From: Kaistella gelatinilytica | GTDB taxonomy: Bacteria; Bacteroidota; Bacteroidia; Flavobacteriales; Weeksellaceae | Length of the DNA stretch: 64,000 nucleotides | NCBI RefSeq assembly: GCF_015679325.1 | Contig: NZ_JADPVI010000001.1 | Location: 1,364,001-1,428,000, forward strand | Direction of reading: 5' to 3' | Shown: piece by piece, positions 15,575 to 23,970 of the stretch | Layout: each line of letters opens with the position of its first letter | Position numbering within the stretch: position 1 is the first letter of the stretch | The notes under the pieces: model-generated | What the model saw: only the letters and a program-made list of their open reading frames with translations | The model's database searches: none | What the model was told of the DNA's origin: nothing | Made by a program: the position numbers and the translations under genes

Positions 15575-18500
15575 ATGACTTTTAAAAGAAATCTACTCTT
15601 TGGACTCGGATTTTCGTTGATCCTTTTATTTATAAGTTCTTTAGCATCCTATCTCAGCATTACCAATTTGATCAGTAATTCTCAGATGGTGCGAAAAAGC
15701 AATGCAATTATCAAAGACCTCGACAACGTTTTATCTTTAGTGAAAGATGCAGAAACAGGACAAAGAGGTTATCTGTTGACGGGTGATCAGGTTTTTTTGG
15801 GACCTTATACCAGTGCTAAGGAAAAAATTTCGGGTGGCATAAGCAATTTAGCCTCCGAGATCAGCAATACCAATGTACAAAGCAGAAATTTCGAGAAGCT
15901 GCAAACCAGTATTGAAGATCGAATGCAAATATTAGATCAAAATTTAAATTTTAAAAAGGGAAATAATATTGTTACATCCGCATCATTATTAAATGGTAAA
16001 AAGTATATGGATGATATACGCATCACCGTTTCTGAAATGCAAAATGAGGAGAAGAAAATACTAAAGTCGCGCACCGAAATGATGGATAAGTTCGCATCTT
16101 ACACGCCTCTGCTTATTATTTTATCTGCGCTTTTGGCCATCACGATCACGCTTGTATTTTTCCGTAAAGTTTCCAGCGATTTTAATGAAAAAAATGACCT
16201 GGCCAGCGAACTCGAACTTAAAAATAAGGAAACCGAAGACCGACTCGTGGCGATTGAAAATGTCGCGAAGCAAATTTCAGATGGCGATTACAATATTCTC
16301 TTAGATAAAAACACAAAAGACAGTCTTGGAAGCGTTGCCGAACCATTAAATCAAATGGCGCAATCGCTTCAAAACTCCTTTAATTTACTGGAAGAAAAAG
16401 AATGGTTAAGTTCCTCCATTGCGCAGCTGAACGACCGTACGATCGGAGAGAAAACCATCGAAGAATTAACAAATGATGTTTTAGGAAGCATCACGGAATT
16501 GACACAAAGTCGCGTTGCTGCGGTTTATCTTCAAGGCGAAGACAATCAACTTCATCTCACTGGAAGTTACGCAATAGCTGAAGACAAAATAAAAAGAAAA
16601 CTCGCAATCGGTGAAGGAATTGCCGGAGAAGCTTTCAAATCATCCAAACAAATTCTGGTAGAAAATATTCCTGATGATGACATCACTATCAGTTATGCCA
16701 CAGGAAATACGAAACCAAAAAATATTTTAGCACTTCCGATTACAAGAAACGGTTCCGCAATTGGCGTTATCGAATTAGGTGCAACCGATGATTATTCTCC
16801 GCGCCAAATTAAATTCCTTGAATCCATTGCTGACAATTTGGGTATTGCATTTTACGGAGTTCAAAGCCGAGTGAAGATGCAGGAACTTTTAGAAGAAACT
16901 CAGGCACAATCAGAAGAATTGCAAACGCAACATTCAGAATTAGAAAACATTAACGCTGAACTCGAAGCACAATCTCAGAAATTACTCGCTTCGGAGGAAG
17001 AACTTCGCGTTCAACAGGAAGAATTGTTGCAAAGCAATCAGGAATTAGAAGAAGGAACAAGTTTACTGGAGGAAAAAAATGCTTTGATCGAGGAACACAA
17101 TCTTCACATTCAGCAGAAATCACTTGAACTTGAACAAAGTACAAAATATAAATCTGAATTTTTAGCGAACATGTCGCATGAGTTGCGAACGCCTTTAAAT
17201 TCAATTTTATTGCTCTCTAAATTAATGACAGAAAGCGATGATCTCGACGAACAGTACGTTGAATATGGTGAAGTGATGCAAAGTTCCGGGCAAGGATTAT
17301 TGACGTTGATCGATGAAATTTTAGATCTGTCGAAAATTGAATCCGGAAAAATGACTTTAGAAATTGATGATGTGCCGATTGAAGATATCACTACGGATAT
17401 GAGAATGTTGTTCACACCAATGTCAAAACAAAAAAACATTCCTTTGAACTTAGAGATCGAACCTGAAACTTCAGCTGTAATCAACACCGATAAACTGCGT
17501 CTGGAACAGATCCTAAAAAATCTACTGTCTAACGCGATCAAATTTACATCGGAAGGAAGTATCACGCTGAATATTTCTAATGATGAAGCAAAAGAAAAAG
17601 TGATTTTCAAAGTAACCGACACGGGAATTGGTATTGCAAAAGACAAACTGAGAATGGTATTCGAAGCTTTCCAGCAAGCTGATGGAACTACTCAACGAAA
17701 ATATGGCGGCACAGGTTTAGGACTTTCGATCAGTCGAGAACTCGCGCGTTTATTAGGTGGAGAAATCGATCTGAAAAGTACAGAAGGTGTTGGAAGCGAA
17801 TTTACCTTAACCGTACCATTAATTTATACCAAAGAAGACCAAAATCAACCTTTAAAAAGACTGGAAGAAAAACCGGTTTATCCGATCATTGAAGCAGAAA
17901 AACAGCCTATTCGATTTATTTCTGATAAAATTCCACAACAAATTGAAGACGACAGAGAAAATATTTTAGAAGGTGATAAAGTGATTCTAATTATTGAAGA
18001 CGATACGCCTTTTGCGAAAATTCTTCGCGATTTTTCGAGAAGTAAAAATTATAAAGTAATTACTGCGGTTCGTGGTGATGTCGGTATCGAAATGGCACAA
18101 CATTTCAAGCCTGTCGCTATTTTACTCGACATTCAACTTCCAATTATGGACGGTTGGCAAGTGATGGAAGCGCTCAAATCAAATCCTGAAACCAAACCAA
18201 TTCCGGTTCACATCATGTCTTCCATGAAATTTAAGCGGGAAAGTTTATTGAAAGGTGCGGTAGATTTTATCGATAAACCGTTTGCATTAGATCAAATGCC
18301 AGAAATTTTCAAAAAATTAGAAAACGCTTTTTCGAAAAGTCCTAAAAAAGTTTTGATCGTCGAAGAAAATAAGCAGCATGCAAAAGCGCTCTCTTATTTT
18401 TTGGCTGCAAATAACATCAATACCGATATTGTAGACAATGTCGCTGAAAGCATTGACGCTCTTCAAAACCAGGAAATAGATTGCGTAATCCTGGACATGG

Positions 18501-19159
18501 GAATGCCAGATAGAAATGCTTACGACACTTTAGAAACCATTAAGCAAAACAAAGGATTAGAGCAACTTCCGATTATTGTTTTTACAGGTAAAAGTCTTTC
18601 CCAAGGCGAAGAAAACCGAATTAAAAAATATGCAGATTCTATCGTGGTGAAAACCGCATTTTCTTATCAAAGAATTTTAGATGAAGCCGGATTATTCCTG
18701 CATTTAGTGGAAGAAAAGAATAAGAAAAATAAAGAGAAGATCTCTAATTTTGAAAATTTAGGCGAACTAAGAAATATCCTGAAAGACAAAACGGTTTTGA
18801 TCGCCGATGATGACGTGAGAAACATCTTTTCATTAACTAAAGCACTTGAAATTCAGGGAATGAAAATAATTCCAGCGATGGATGGAAAAGAAGCGCTTAA
18901 AATTTTAAAAGAAAACCCTTCCATCGATGTTGTTTTGATGGATATGATGATGCCGGAAATGGACGGTTATGAATCTATTCGCGAAATTAGGACGATTCCT
19001 CAATTTAAAAATCTGCCAGTTTTGGCAGTGACCTCGAAAGCAATGATGGGCGATCGGGAGAAATGTATCGCAGTTGGAGCTTCCGATTATATCTCAAAAC
19101 CTGTAGACATTGACCAAATGGTCTCTTTATTGAGAGTTTGGTTATACGATAAAATCTAA
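15575..19159 (+). CDS. CHASE3-GAF hybrid histidine kinase with three receiver domains
   Basis: A 1194-residue sensor kinase. In order: TM helix 8-29; extracytoplasmic CHASE3 domain about 35-170 with the hallmark DAETGQRGYLLTG; TM helix 177-196; HAMP-like linker to about 265; GAF about 283-430; Glu/Gln-rich coiled coil about 430-525; HisKA with His535 (SHELRTP); HATPase_c about 638-750 with N-box NLLSNAIKF and GGTGLGLSIS; receivers at about 802-917 (Asp852), 924-1040 (Asp974) and 1072-1190 (Asp1123). The middle receiver has a weaker acidic pocket (VEENKQ) and lacks the usual Lys-Pro. The coiled coil resembles the long linker of fused CheB-CheR kinases. It is co-transcribed with CheR and CheB. 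Confidence 0.95.
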   Translation: MTFKRNLLFGLGFSLILLFISSLASYLSITNLISNSQMVRKSNAIIKDLDNVLSLVKDAETGQRGYLLTGDQVFLGPYTSAKEKISGGISNLASEISNTNVQSRNFEKLQTSIEDRMQILDQNLNFKKGNNIVTSASLLNGKKYMDDIRITVSEMQNEEKKILKSRTEMMDKFASYTPLLIILSALLAITITLVFFRKVSSDFNEKNDLASELELKNKETEDRLVAIENVAKQISDGDYNILLDKNTKDSLGSVAEPLNQMAQSLQNSFNLLEEKEWLSSSIAQLNDRTIGEKTIEELTNDVLGSITELTQSRVAAVYLQGEDNQLHLTGSYAIAEDKIKRKLAIGEGIAGEAFKSSKQILVENIPDDDITISYATGNTKPKNILALPITRNGSAIGVIELGATDDYSPRQIKFLESIADNLGIAFYGVQSRVKMQELLEETQAQSEELQTQHSELENINAELEAQSQKLLASEEELRVQQEELLQSNQELEEGTSLLEEKNALIEEHNLHIQQKSLELEQSTKYKSEFLANMSHELRTPLNSILLLSKLMTESDDLDEQYVEYGEVMQSSGQGLLTLIDEILDLSKIESGKMTLEIDDVPIEDITTDMRMLFTPMSKQKNIPLNLEIEPETSAVINTDKLRLEQILKNLLSNAIKFTSEGSITLNISNDEAKEKVIFKVTDTGIGIAKDKLRMVFEAFQQADGTTQRKYGGTGLGLSISRELARLLGGEIDLKSTEGVGSEFTLTVPLIYTKEDQNQPLKRLEEKPVYPIIEAEKQPIRFISDKIPQQIEDDRENILEGDKVILIIEDDTPFAKILRDFSRSKNYKVITAVRGDVGIEMAQHFKPVAILLDIQLPIMDGWQVMEALKSNPETKPIPVHIMSSMKFKRESLLKGAVDFIDKPFALDQMPEIFKKLENAFSKSPKKVLIVEENKQHAKALSYFLAANNINTDIVDNVAESIDALQNQEIDCVILDMGMPDRNAYDTLETIKQNKGLEQLPIIVFTGKSLSQGEENRIKKYADSIVVKTAFSYQRILDEAGLFLHLVEEKNKKNKEKISNFENLGELRNILKDKTVLIADDDVRNIFSLTKALEIQGMKIIPAMDGKEALKILKENPSIDVVLMDMMMPEMDGYESIREIRTIPQFKNLPVLAVTSKAMMGDREKCIAVGASDYISKPVDIDQMVSLLRVWLYDKI
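18935..18973 (+). repeat. 39-nt direct repeat, copy 1 (in REC3 of the hybrid kinase)
   Basis: These 39 nt, encoding LMDMMMPEMDGYE, are identical to 19329-19367 in the following response regulator gene. Exact identity including third codon positions points to a recent duplication or gene conversion between the third receiver and the stand-alone regulator. Confidence 0.85.
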
Positions 19160-19169
19160 ATTATAGATT

Positions 19170-19544
19170 ATGACAAACGAAAAAGAAGTCCTCATCATTG
19201 ATGACGATAGTAGAAATATATTTGCCTTAAGTGCTGTTTTGAAAGCGAAGAAATTCCAGTGTATTTCCGCGATGAATGCCGGTGATGGTTTAAAAATCCT
19301 TTCCTCCAATAAAAATATTGGCGTGGTATTGATGGATATGATGATGCCGGAAATGGACGGTTATGAAGCCATTGCAAAAATGAAAAGTAACGAAGCGCTG
19401 AAAGATATTCCCGTAATCGCGATCACGGCACAGGCAATGGCAGGAGATCGCGAAAAATGCCTCGAAGCCGGCGCAGATGGTTACATTTCAAAACCGGTAG
19501 ATGTGAACGAACTCATGAAGTTGCTCAACCTATTAATCGACTAA
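19170..19544 (+). CDS. Single-domain response regulator
   Basis: A CheY-like receiver of 124 residues with no output domain. It has the acidic pair in IIDDDSRN, phosphoacceptor Asp56 (VVLMDMMMPEMDG), the conserved Thr/Ala switch (AITAQAMAGDREKC) and Lys in YISKPVD. It is very similar to the third receiver of the upstream hybrid kinase, including a stretch of identical DNA, so it probably competes for or relays the same phosphate. It starts 11 nt after the kinase stop. Confidence 0.93.
   Translation: MTNEKEVLIIDDDSRNIFALSAVLKAKKFQCISAMNAGDGLKILSSNKNIGVVLMDMMMPEMDGYEAIAKMKSNEALKDIPVIAITAQAMAGDREKCLEAGADGYISKPVDVNELMKLLNLLID
19329..19367 (+). repeat. 39-nt direct repeat, copy 2 (in the stand-alone response regulator)
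   Basis: Second copy of the identical 39-nt segment described at 18935, in the same reading phase. Confidence 0.85.
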
Positions 19545-19546
19545 AA

Positions 19547-20368
19547 TTGAACTCACCCGAAAACAGCGATCAATTGGTTGAAACCTTACTTTCAGATGTT
19601 CTGGAAGTGTATGGTTATGATTTCACCGGATATTCCAGAGCTTCGTTAAAACGCCGAATTGTGCGTCTATATGAACTGGATCAATTCGTCAGTTTTGCAG
19701 AGTACAGGTATAAAATCAGAACGGATTCGGGTTATTTCAAACGGTTTATGGAGCAAATCACCATTAATGTCACTGAAATGTTCCGCGATCCTGAATTTTA
19801 TCAAACATTAAGAAAAGAAATTTTACCCCGACTCGGAACTTATCCTTTCATTCGAATCTGGATCGCCGGTTGCAGTACTGGTGAAGAAGCCTACTCTGTT
19901 GCGATTTTTTTAAAGGAACTTAATCTTCTGCACAAATCTTTAATTTATGCAACCGATATTAATGCGACAGTTTTAGAAAATGCTTCGCAAGCAATGATTC
20001 CGATGAGCAAGATGAAACTGTACACGGAAAATTATATTGAAGCCGGTGGAAGCGAACAATTCTCCGATTATTATACCGCCAATTATTCCCTCGGAAAGTT
20101 GAAAGATGAACTGAAAAGAAATATAATATTTTCTACTCACAATCTCGTTTCCGATAATTCTTTCAACGAATTTCAGTTGATCATGTGTCGAAATGTATTG
20201 ATCTATTTTGACAGACCTTTGCAGACAAAAGTTTTCGAACTCTTCGACAACAGTTTAGAAAAATTCGGATATTTGGCTTTAGGAACAAAAGAAACTTTAG
20301 ATTTCTCCACCGTTTCCAAAAATTTTGAGAGAAATCCAACAAGAAAAATATGGCGTAAAACTCAATAG
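19547..20368 (+). CDS. cheR: CheR-type protein-glutamate methyltransferase
   Basis: S-adenosylmethionine-dependent methyltransferase that, in chemotaxis, methylates receptor glutamates. The N-terminal helical domain contains YDFTGYSRASLKRRI and ITINVTEMFRDPEFY; the SAM site is IWIAGCSTGEEAYSVA, followed by YATDINATVLENA and LIMCRNVLIYFD. Length is about 273 aa. I chose a TTG at 19547, 2 nt past the preceding stop, because the longer frame merely overlaps the regulator gene. No methyl-accepting protein is encoded in the window, so its target is open; the coiled coil of the co-transcribed kinase is a candidate. Confidence 0.9.
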   Translation: MNSPENSDQLVETLLSDVLEVYGYDFTGYSRASLKRRIVRLYELDQFVSFAEYRYKIRTDSGYFKRFMEQITINVTEMFRDPEFYQTLRKEILPRLGTYPFIRIWIAGCSTGEEAYSVAIFLKELNLLHKSLIYATDINATVLENASQAMIPMSKMKLYTENYIEAGGSEQFSDYYTANYSLGKLKDELKRNIIFSTHNLVSDNSFNEFQLIMCRNVLIYFDRPLQTKVFELFDNSLEKFGYLALGTKETLDFSTVSKNFERNPTRKIWRKTQ

Positions 20369-20935
20369 ATGGAAAATTGCGAAGCATTACTAATAGGCGG
20401 ATCTGCAGGAAGTCTGGATGTACTTTTAAAAGTATTGCCCGACCTCGATTCTTTGCTTACCTTTCCTATTGTCATTGTCCTCCATCGCAAACCCGGAAAA
20501 GAAAGTCTGTTAACCGATGTTTTAAGTACGAGGACCAAATTGAAAGTAAAAGAAATCGAGGAAAAAGAACAGTTATTGCCCTCCATGATTTACATCGCGC
20601 CACCAAGTTATCATTTGCTCATCGAGAAAAATAAAACGTTTTCCCTTGATGCCTCTGAAAAAATAAATTTTTCCCGACCTTCCATTGATGTTAGTTTTGA
20701 CAGTGCCTCAGAAGTATTTGGACGAAATTTGGTGTGCATCCTTTTATCTGGCGCCAATAGTGATGGGTCAAAAGGTTTGCATAAAGTACATCAAAACGGT
20801 GGTCAAACTGTAGTTCAGAATCCTGATTCAGCAGTGACGAGATTTATGCCCGAATATGCCTTAGAACATGTAAAAATTGATTCCGTTTTGATTCCGGAAG
20901 AAATGGCCAATTATATAAACCAATTATCAAAATGA
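20369..20935 (+). CDS. cheB: CheB-type methylesterase, catalytic domain only
   Basis: Serine hydrolase that removes methyl groups from (or deamidates) receptor glutamates/glutamines. At 188 residues it is the catalytic domain without the N-terminal receiver found in E. coli CheB. The triad is visible: Ser12 in GGSAGS, His39 in VLHRKPGKES, and Asp132 in LSGANSDGSKG, the latter followed by the usual QNPDSAVTRFMP. It starts directly after the cheR stop and overlaps the next gene by 4 nt. Without a receiver it may be controlled in trans by the neighbouring regulators. Confidence 0.92.
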   Translation: MENCEALLIGGSAGSLDVLLKVLPDLDSLLTFPIVIVLHRKPGKESLLTDVLSTRTKLKVKEIEEKEQLLPSMIYIAPPSYHLLIEKNKTFSLDASEKINFSRPSIDVSFDSASEVFGRNLVCILLSGANSDGSKGLHKVHQNGGQTVVQNPDSAVTRFMPEYALEHVKIDSVLIPEEMANYINQLSK

Positions 20936-21318
20936 TTGAAAACGCAGCTTTAAGACCAAACAAAAAAGTATTTATTTTCGATGACAATCTCGAAATTTTA
21001 GAATTGTGCACGGAGATTTTAGAAGACCTTGGCTGTCATGTAAAAACGTCGCCAACAACCAACAGTATTGAAGAACAGGTTCAGGAATTTTTTCCCGATC
21101 TTATTTTTATGGATAATTGGTTGCCCGATATCAGCGGAATTGAAGCCACGAGACTGATCAAAGCAAATCATGAATTAAAAAATATTCCCGTGGTTTATTT
21201 TTCCGCAAACAGCAATATCAGTCAGTTGGCTGCTGAAGCCGGCGCTGATGATTTTCTGGCTAAACCCTTTGATATCGATCTGTTTGAACAAGTAGTAATC
21301 AAATATATTGGAAATTAA
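20932..21318 (+). CDS. Single-domain response regulator
   Basis: A 128-residue receiver with the acidic pair in VFIFDDN, phosphoacceptor Asp61 (IFMDNWLPDISG, unusual Asn-Trp after Asp), and Lys in FLAKPFD. No output domain. It overlaps the end of cheB by 4 nt (ATGA), and is the last gene of the operon; translational coupling suggests it may regulate CheB as a detached receiver. Confidence 0.9.
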   Translation: MIENAALRPNKKVFIFDDNLEILELCTEILEDLGCHVKTSPTTNSIEEQVQEFFPDLIFMDNWLPDISGIEATRLIKANHELKNIPVVYFSANSNISQLAAEAGADDFLAKPFDIDLFEQVVIKYIGN

Positions 21319-21411
21319 TTCGACTTGCTTCAATTAATAATTTACGCCAGTTGGTTCTAAATTTCTGTCGTTTTTAACCCGCTATCATTCGTTATAGTTC
21401 CACGGAAATCT

Positions 21412-21419
21412 TAACTTTG
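21412..21419 (+). promoter_or_regulatory. -7 box (TAACTTTG) upstream of the pyrE-pyrF fusion
   Basis: Exact match to TAnnTTTG, 18 nt before the ATG at 21438. It implies a leader of roughly a dozen nt. No clear -33 element. Confidence 0.5.
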
Positions 21420-21437
21420 TAATAAAGTAAAAAGTAC

Positions 21438-22796
21438 ATGGAAACTAAGAAAGAATTTTTTCTGGAGTGTTACAAACTCGGCATCATTAAGTTTGGAAGG
21501 TTTACCCTAAAATCAGGAATTGAAAGCCCTTTTTATGTGGATCTCCGTCCGCTCGCTTCTGACCCAAAAATTTTGAAAAAACTCGCCAATTACCTTTTGG
21601 ATATGCTTCCACTTGATAATTTCGACTTGATTTGCGGCGTTCCTTATGCGGCACTTCCGATGGCGACTGCGATGTCTCTGGAAAGTTATCTTCCATTGAT
21701 CATTAAACGGAAAGAAGCCAAACAATATGGTACCAAAAAAATACTCGAAGGAATTTTCACCAAAGGTCAAAACTGTTTGTTGGTGGAAGATGTAATTACT
21801 TCCGGAACTTCTTTATTAGAAACGATTCCTGAAATCGAGAATGAAGGAATTACGGTTTCCGATATTGTCGTGGTTCTCGACCGTCAACAAGGTGGAAAAG
21901 AAATTCTGGAAAACAAAGGATTCCGTGTTCATACGCTTTTTACGATTTCTGAAGTGTGCGCGATGTTGAAAGAAGAAGGTCATTTGACCGACGACGAAGT
22001 AGAAAGAATCAACGATTTTCTTGCCGGAAACGTAGTACGTTTTGAAGAAGAAAAAAGACTTTCTTACGAAGCAAAATTAGATATTTGCGATCATTCTGTG
22101 GCTCAAAAATTATTGCAGATCGCCATCGAGAAAAAATCAAATCTCATTGTTTCTGCTGATGTTACCACGACTCAAGAATTATTGGAACTGGCTGAAAAAG
22201 TAGGTCCTCACATCGTTGCTTTAAAAACTCACGTCGATATTTTGATGGATTTTGATGCTGATGAAACTATTTTACCTTTAAAAGATTTAGCGACAAAATA
22301 TAATTTCCTTTTAATGGAAGACCGCAAATTTGCAGATATTGGAAACACTCAGGAATTGCAGTTTACCTACGGAACATACCGAATTTCGAACTGGGCAGAT
22401 TTCGTAACGGCGCAGGTAATTGCAGGCTATGAATCACTCGACTGTTTCAGAAATGTTGGTGTTGCCGCTATCATCGGAATGTCGTCAAATGGAACTTTGA
22501 CGGATGCAAATTACCGCGAAGAAGCCACGAAAATCGCTTTGTCTCATCCAAATGTTTTTGGCGGCGTTTCTCAAAATAAAATTCCAAACGAATTGCTTTT
22601 GTTTACACCCGGAATTAATTTAGCCGATGCTGGCGACGGAAAAGGACAGCAATACAACACGCCACATCATGCATTTACACAGCTGGAAACAGATTTCATT
22701 ATCGTCGGTCGTGGAATTTACAAAGCTGATGATGCAGAACAATCTGCCTTGACTTACAAGATCGCCGGTTGGAAAGCTTACGAAGGGAGTTTGTAA
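21438..22796 (+). CDS. Bifunctional orotate phosphoribosyltransferase / orotidine 5'-phosphate decarboxylase (UMP synthase-like)
   Basis: Catalyses the last two steps of pyrimidine synthesis, orotate to OMP to UMP. The N-terminal half (about 1-195) is PyrE, with the catalytic loop KRKEAKQYGTKK near 90 and the PRPP site LLVEDVITSGTS near 114-124. The C-terminal half is PyrF of the type seen in eukaryotic UMP synthase: ALKTHVD (Lys263) and MEDRKFADIGNT (Asp295, Lys297, Asp300) form the intact catalytic tetrad, and FTPGINL, GQQYNTP and IIVGRGI follow. Order and motifs match animal and plant UMPS rather than separate bacterial pyrE and pyrF. It stands alone behind its own promoter. Confidence 0.93.
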   Translation: METKKEFFLECYKLGIIKFGRFTLKSGIESPFYVDLRPLASDPKILKKLANYLLDMLPLDNFDLICGVPYAALPMATAMSLESYLPLIIKRKEAKQYGTKKILEGIFTKGQNCLLVEDVITSGTSLLETIPEIENEGITVSDIVVVLDRQQGGKEILENKGFRVHTLFTISEVCAMLKEEGHLTDDEVERINDFLAGNVVRFEEEKRLSYEAKLDICDHSVAQKLLQIAIEKKSNLIVSADVTTTQELLELAEKVGPHIVALKTHVDILMDFDADETILPLKDLATKYNFLLMEDRKFADIGNTQELQFTYGTYRISNWADFVTAQVIAGYESLDCFRNVGVAAIIGMSSNGTLTDANYREEATKIALSHPNVFGGVSQNKIPNELLLFTPGINLADAGDGKGQQYNTPHHAFTQLETDFIIVGRGIYKADDAEQSALTYKIAGWKAYEGSL

Positions 22797-22812
22797 ATAA
22801 AATACGCCAATT

Positions 22813-22892
22813 AACGCTCGCTGATTGACCAGATTTTGCAGATTAACTCAAAAAAATCTACTTAATCTTTTAAATCAGCGAGCGTTTTTTTA
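22813..22892 (+). terminator. Long inverted repeat after the pyrE-pyrF gene
   Basis: Perfect 14-nt arms AACGCTCGCTGATT and AATCAGCGAGCGTT enclose 46 nt and the distal arm runs into seven or eight T residues. It could terminate the pyrE-pyrF message, though the loop is long. The AATCAGCGAG phrase may belong to a dispersed repeat. Confidence 0.5.
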
Positions 22893-22948
22893 ACTTCTTA
22901 TTATAAAAACTTTCACAGAGTAAATCAATCCATTAATAAAATTAAAAT

Positions 22949-23875
22949 TTGTCTAATTTAATTTTACTCTTCCTCTGTTTATTTCTGGGAATTTTTCTCC
23001 GGAAATCAAAACTATTCCCGGAAAACGGACATTTAGCCCTGAATTCTTTTGTCATCAATATTTCTCTTTCCGCATTATCACTTTATTACATTCCGAAAAT
23101 TGTTCTGAATTTTCAGGTGATTTTTCCCGTCATGGTTCCGTGGTTGAATATTTTTTTAGCGTTTTTATTTTTCACGTTTCTAGGCAAGAAAATGAAATGG
23201 TCGAAAACATTGATCGGCGCATTAATTTTGTGTGCAGGATTTGGAAATACTTCTTTTGTCGGAATTCCCGTTATACAGTCTTTATATGGTGAAAGTGGTT
23301 TAAAAACCGTGATGCTCGTCGATCAACCGGGTTCTTTTGTCGCTTTATCAACTTTAGGAATTACGATCGCAAATTTTTATTCGGGTGGGAAAAGTTCCGT
23401 TTCTGATATTCTGAAAAAGATTTTAAAATTTCCACCTTTTATCGCTTTCTTAGTTGCTGTTCTATTAAATTTAATGAGCATTCACGTTCCTTTCGTCATA
23501 GATGATGTCTTCGCGAAATTAGGAGCAACAACAGTTCCGCTCGCTTTGGTTTCTGTCGGAAGTCAGCTCAAATGGCAGAAACTGGAGGACGAAGCGAAAC
23601 CTTTATTTTGGGGACTTTTATTTAAACTCATTTTATTTCCTACAGTTATTTTCGTGTTGTATTTTATTCTTTTCAAACAAAAAGGGGAAATGATCGAAAT
23701 TGCTTTTTTAGAATCTGCGATGGCTCCGATGATCACTGCTGCAATTATTGCATCGACTCATAAACTAGAACCGAAACTCTGCAATTTAATGATCGGCGTC
23801 GGAATTCCACTTTCTTTGGTAACGTTGACTTTATGGTATTTGCTGCTGAAATATTCAGGATTATTGGTGCTTTAA
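22949..23875 (+). CDS. AEC family transporter (auxin efflux carrier-like permease)
   Basis: Membrane permease of about 308 residues with ten predicted helices, starting ILLFLCLFLGIFLRKSKLFP, the usual first AEC segment. The two halves contain LCAGFGNTSFVGIPVI and ESAMAPMITAAIIA, the conserved GNTxFxGxP and MAPM motifs. The frame has a stop two codons upstream, so the start is the TTG at 22949. The substrate is unknown; family members move malate or other carboxylates. It is a single gene. Confidence 0.85.
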   Translation: MSNLILLFLCLFLGIFLRKSKLFPENGHLALNSFVINISLSALSLYYIPKIVLNFQVIFPVMVPWLNIFLAFLFFTFLGKKMKWSKTLIGALILCAGFGNTSFVGIPVIQSLYGESGLKTVMLVDQPGSFVALSTLGITIANFYSGGKSSVSDILKKILKFPPFIAFLVAVLLNLMSIHVPFVIDDVFAKLGATTVPLALVSVGSQLKWQKLEDEAKPLFWGLLFKLILFPTVIFVLYFILFKQKGEMIEIAFLESAMAPMITAAIIASTHKLEPKLCNLMIGVGIPLSLVTLTLWYLLLKYSGLLVL

Positions 23876-23941
23876 AAGCTACACATTGATAGAAACGATC
23901 TCTTCTTACCCTAAATCAATGTTTAAAAATTTCAAGATTCG

Positions 23942-23949
23942 TATCTTTG
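23942..23949 (+). promoter_or_regulatory. -7 box (TATCTTTG) upstream of the DsbA-like gene
   Basis: Exact TAnnTTTG match, 21 nt before the ATG at 23971. A -33 element is not clear. Confidence 0.5.
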
Positions 23950-23970
23950 ATTTTACAAAATAAAAAAGTT

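Noticed and set aside
17110..17646. 178-codon minus-strand frame within the hybrid kinase gene
   Set aside because: Antisense shadow of the HisKA/HATPase region; Ser/Ile/Cys-rich with no recognisable motif.
19457..19546. Upstream extension of cheR overlapping the response regulator
   Set aside because: The extension has no CheR homology and is out of frame within the regulator; a TTG start at 19547 fits the operon spacing.
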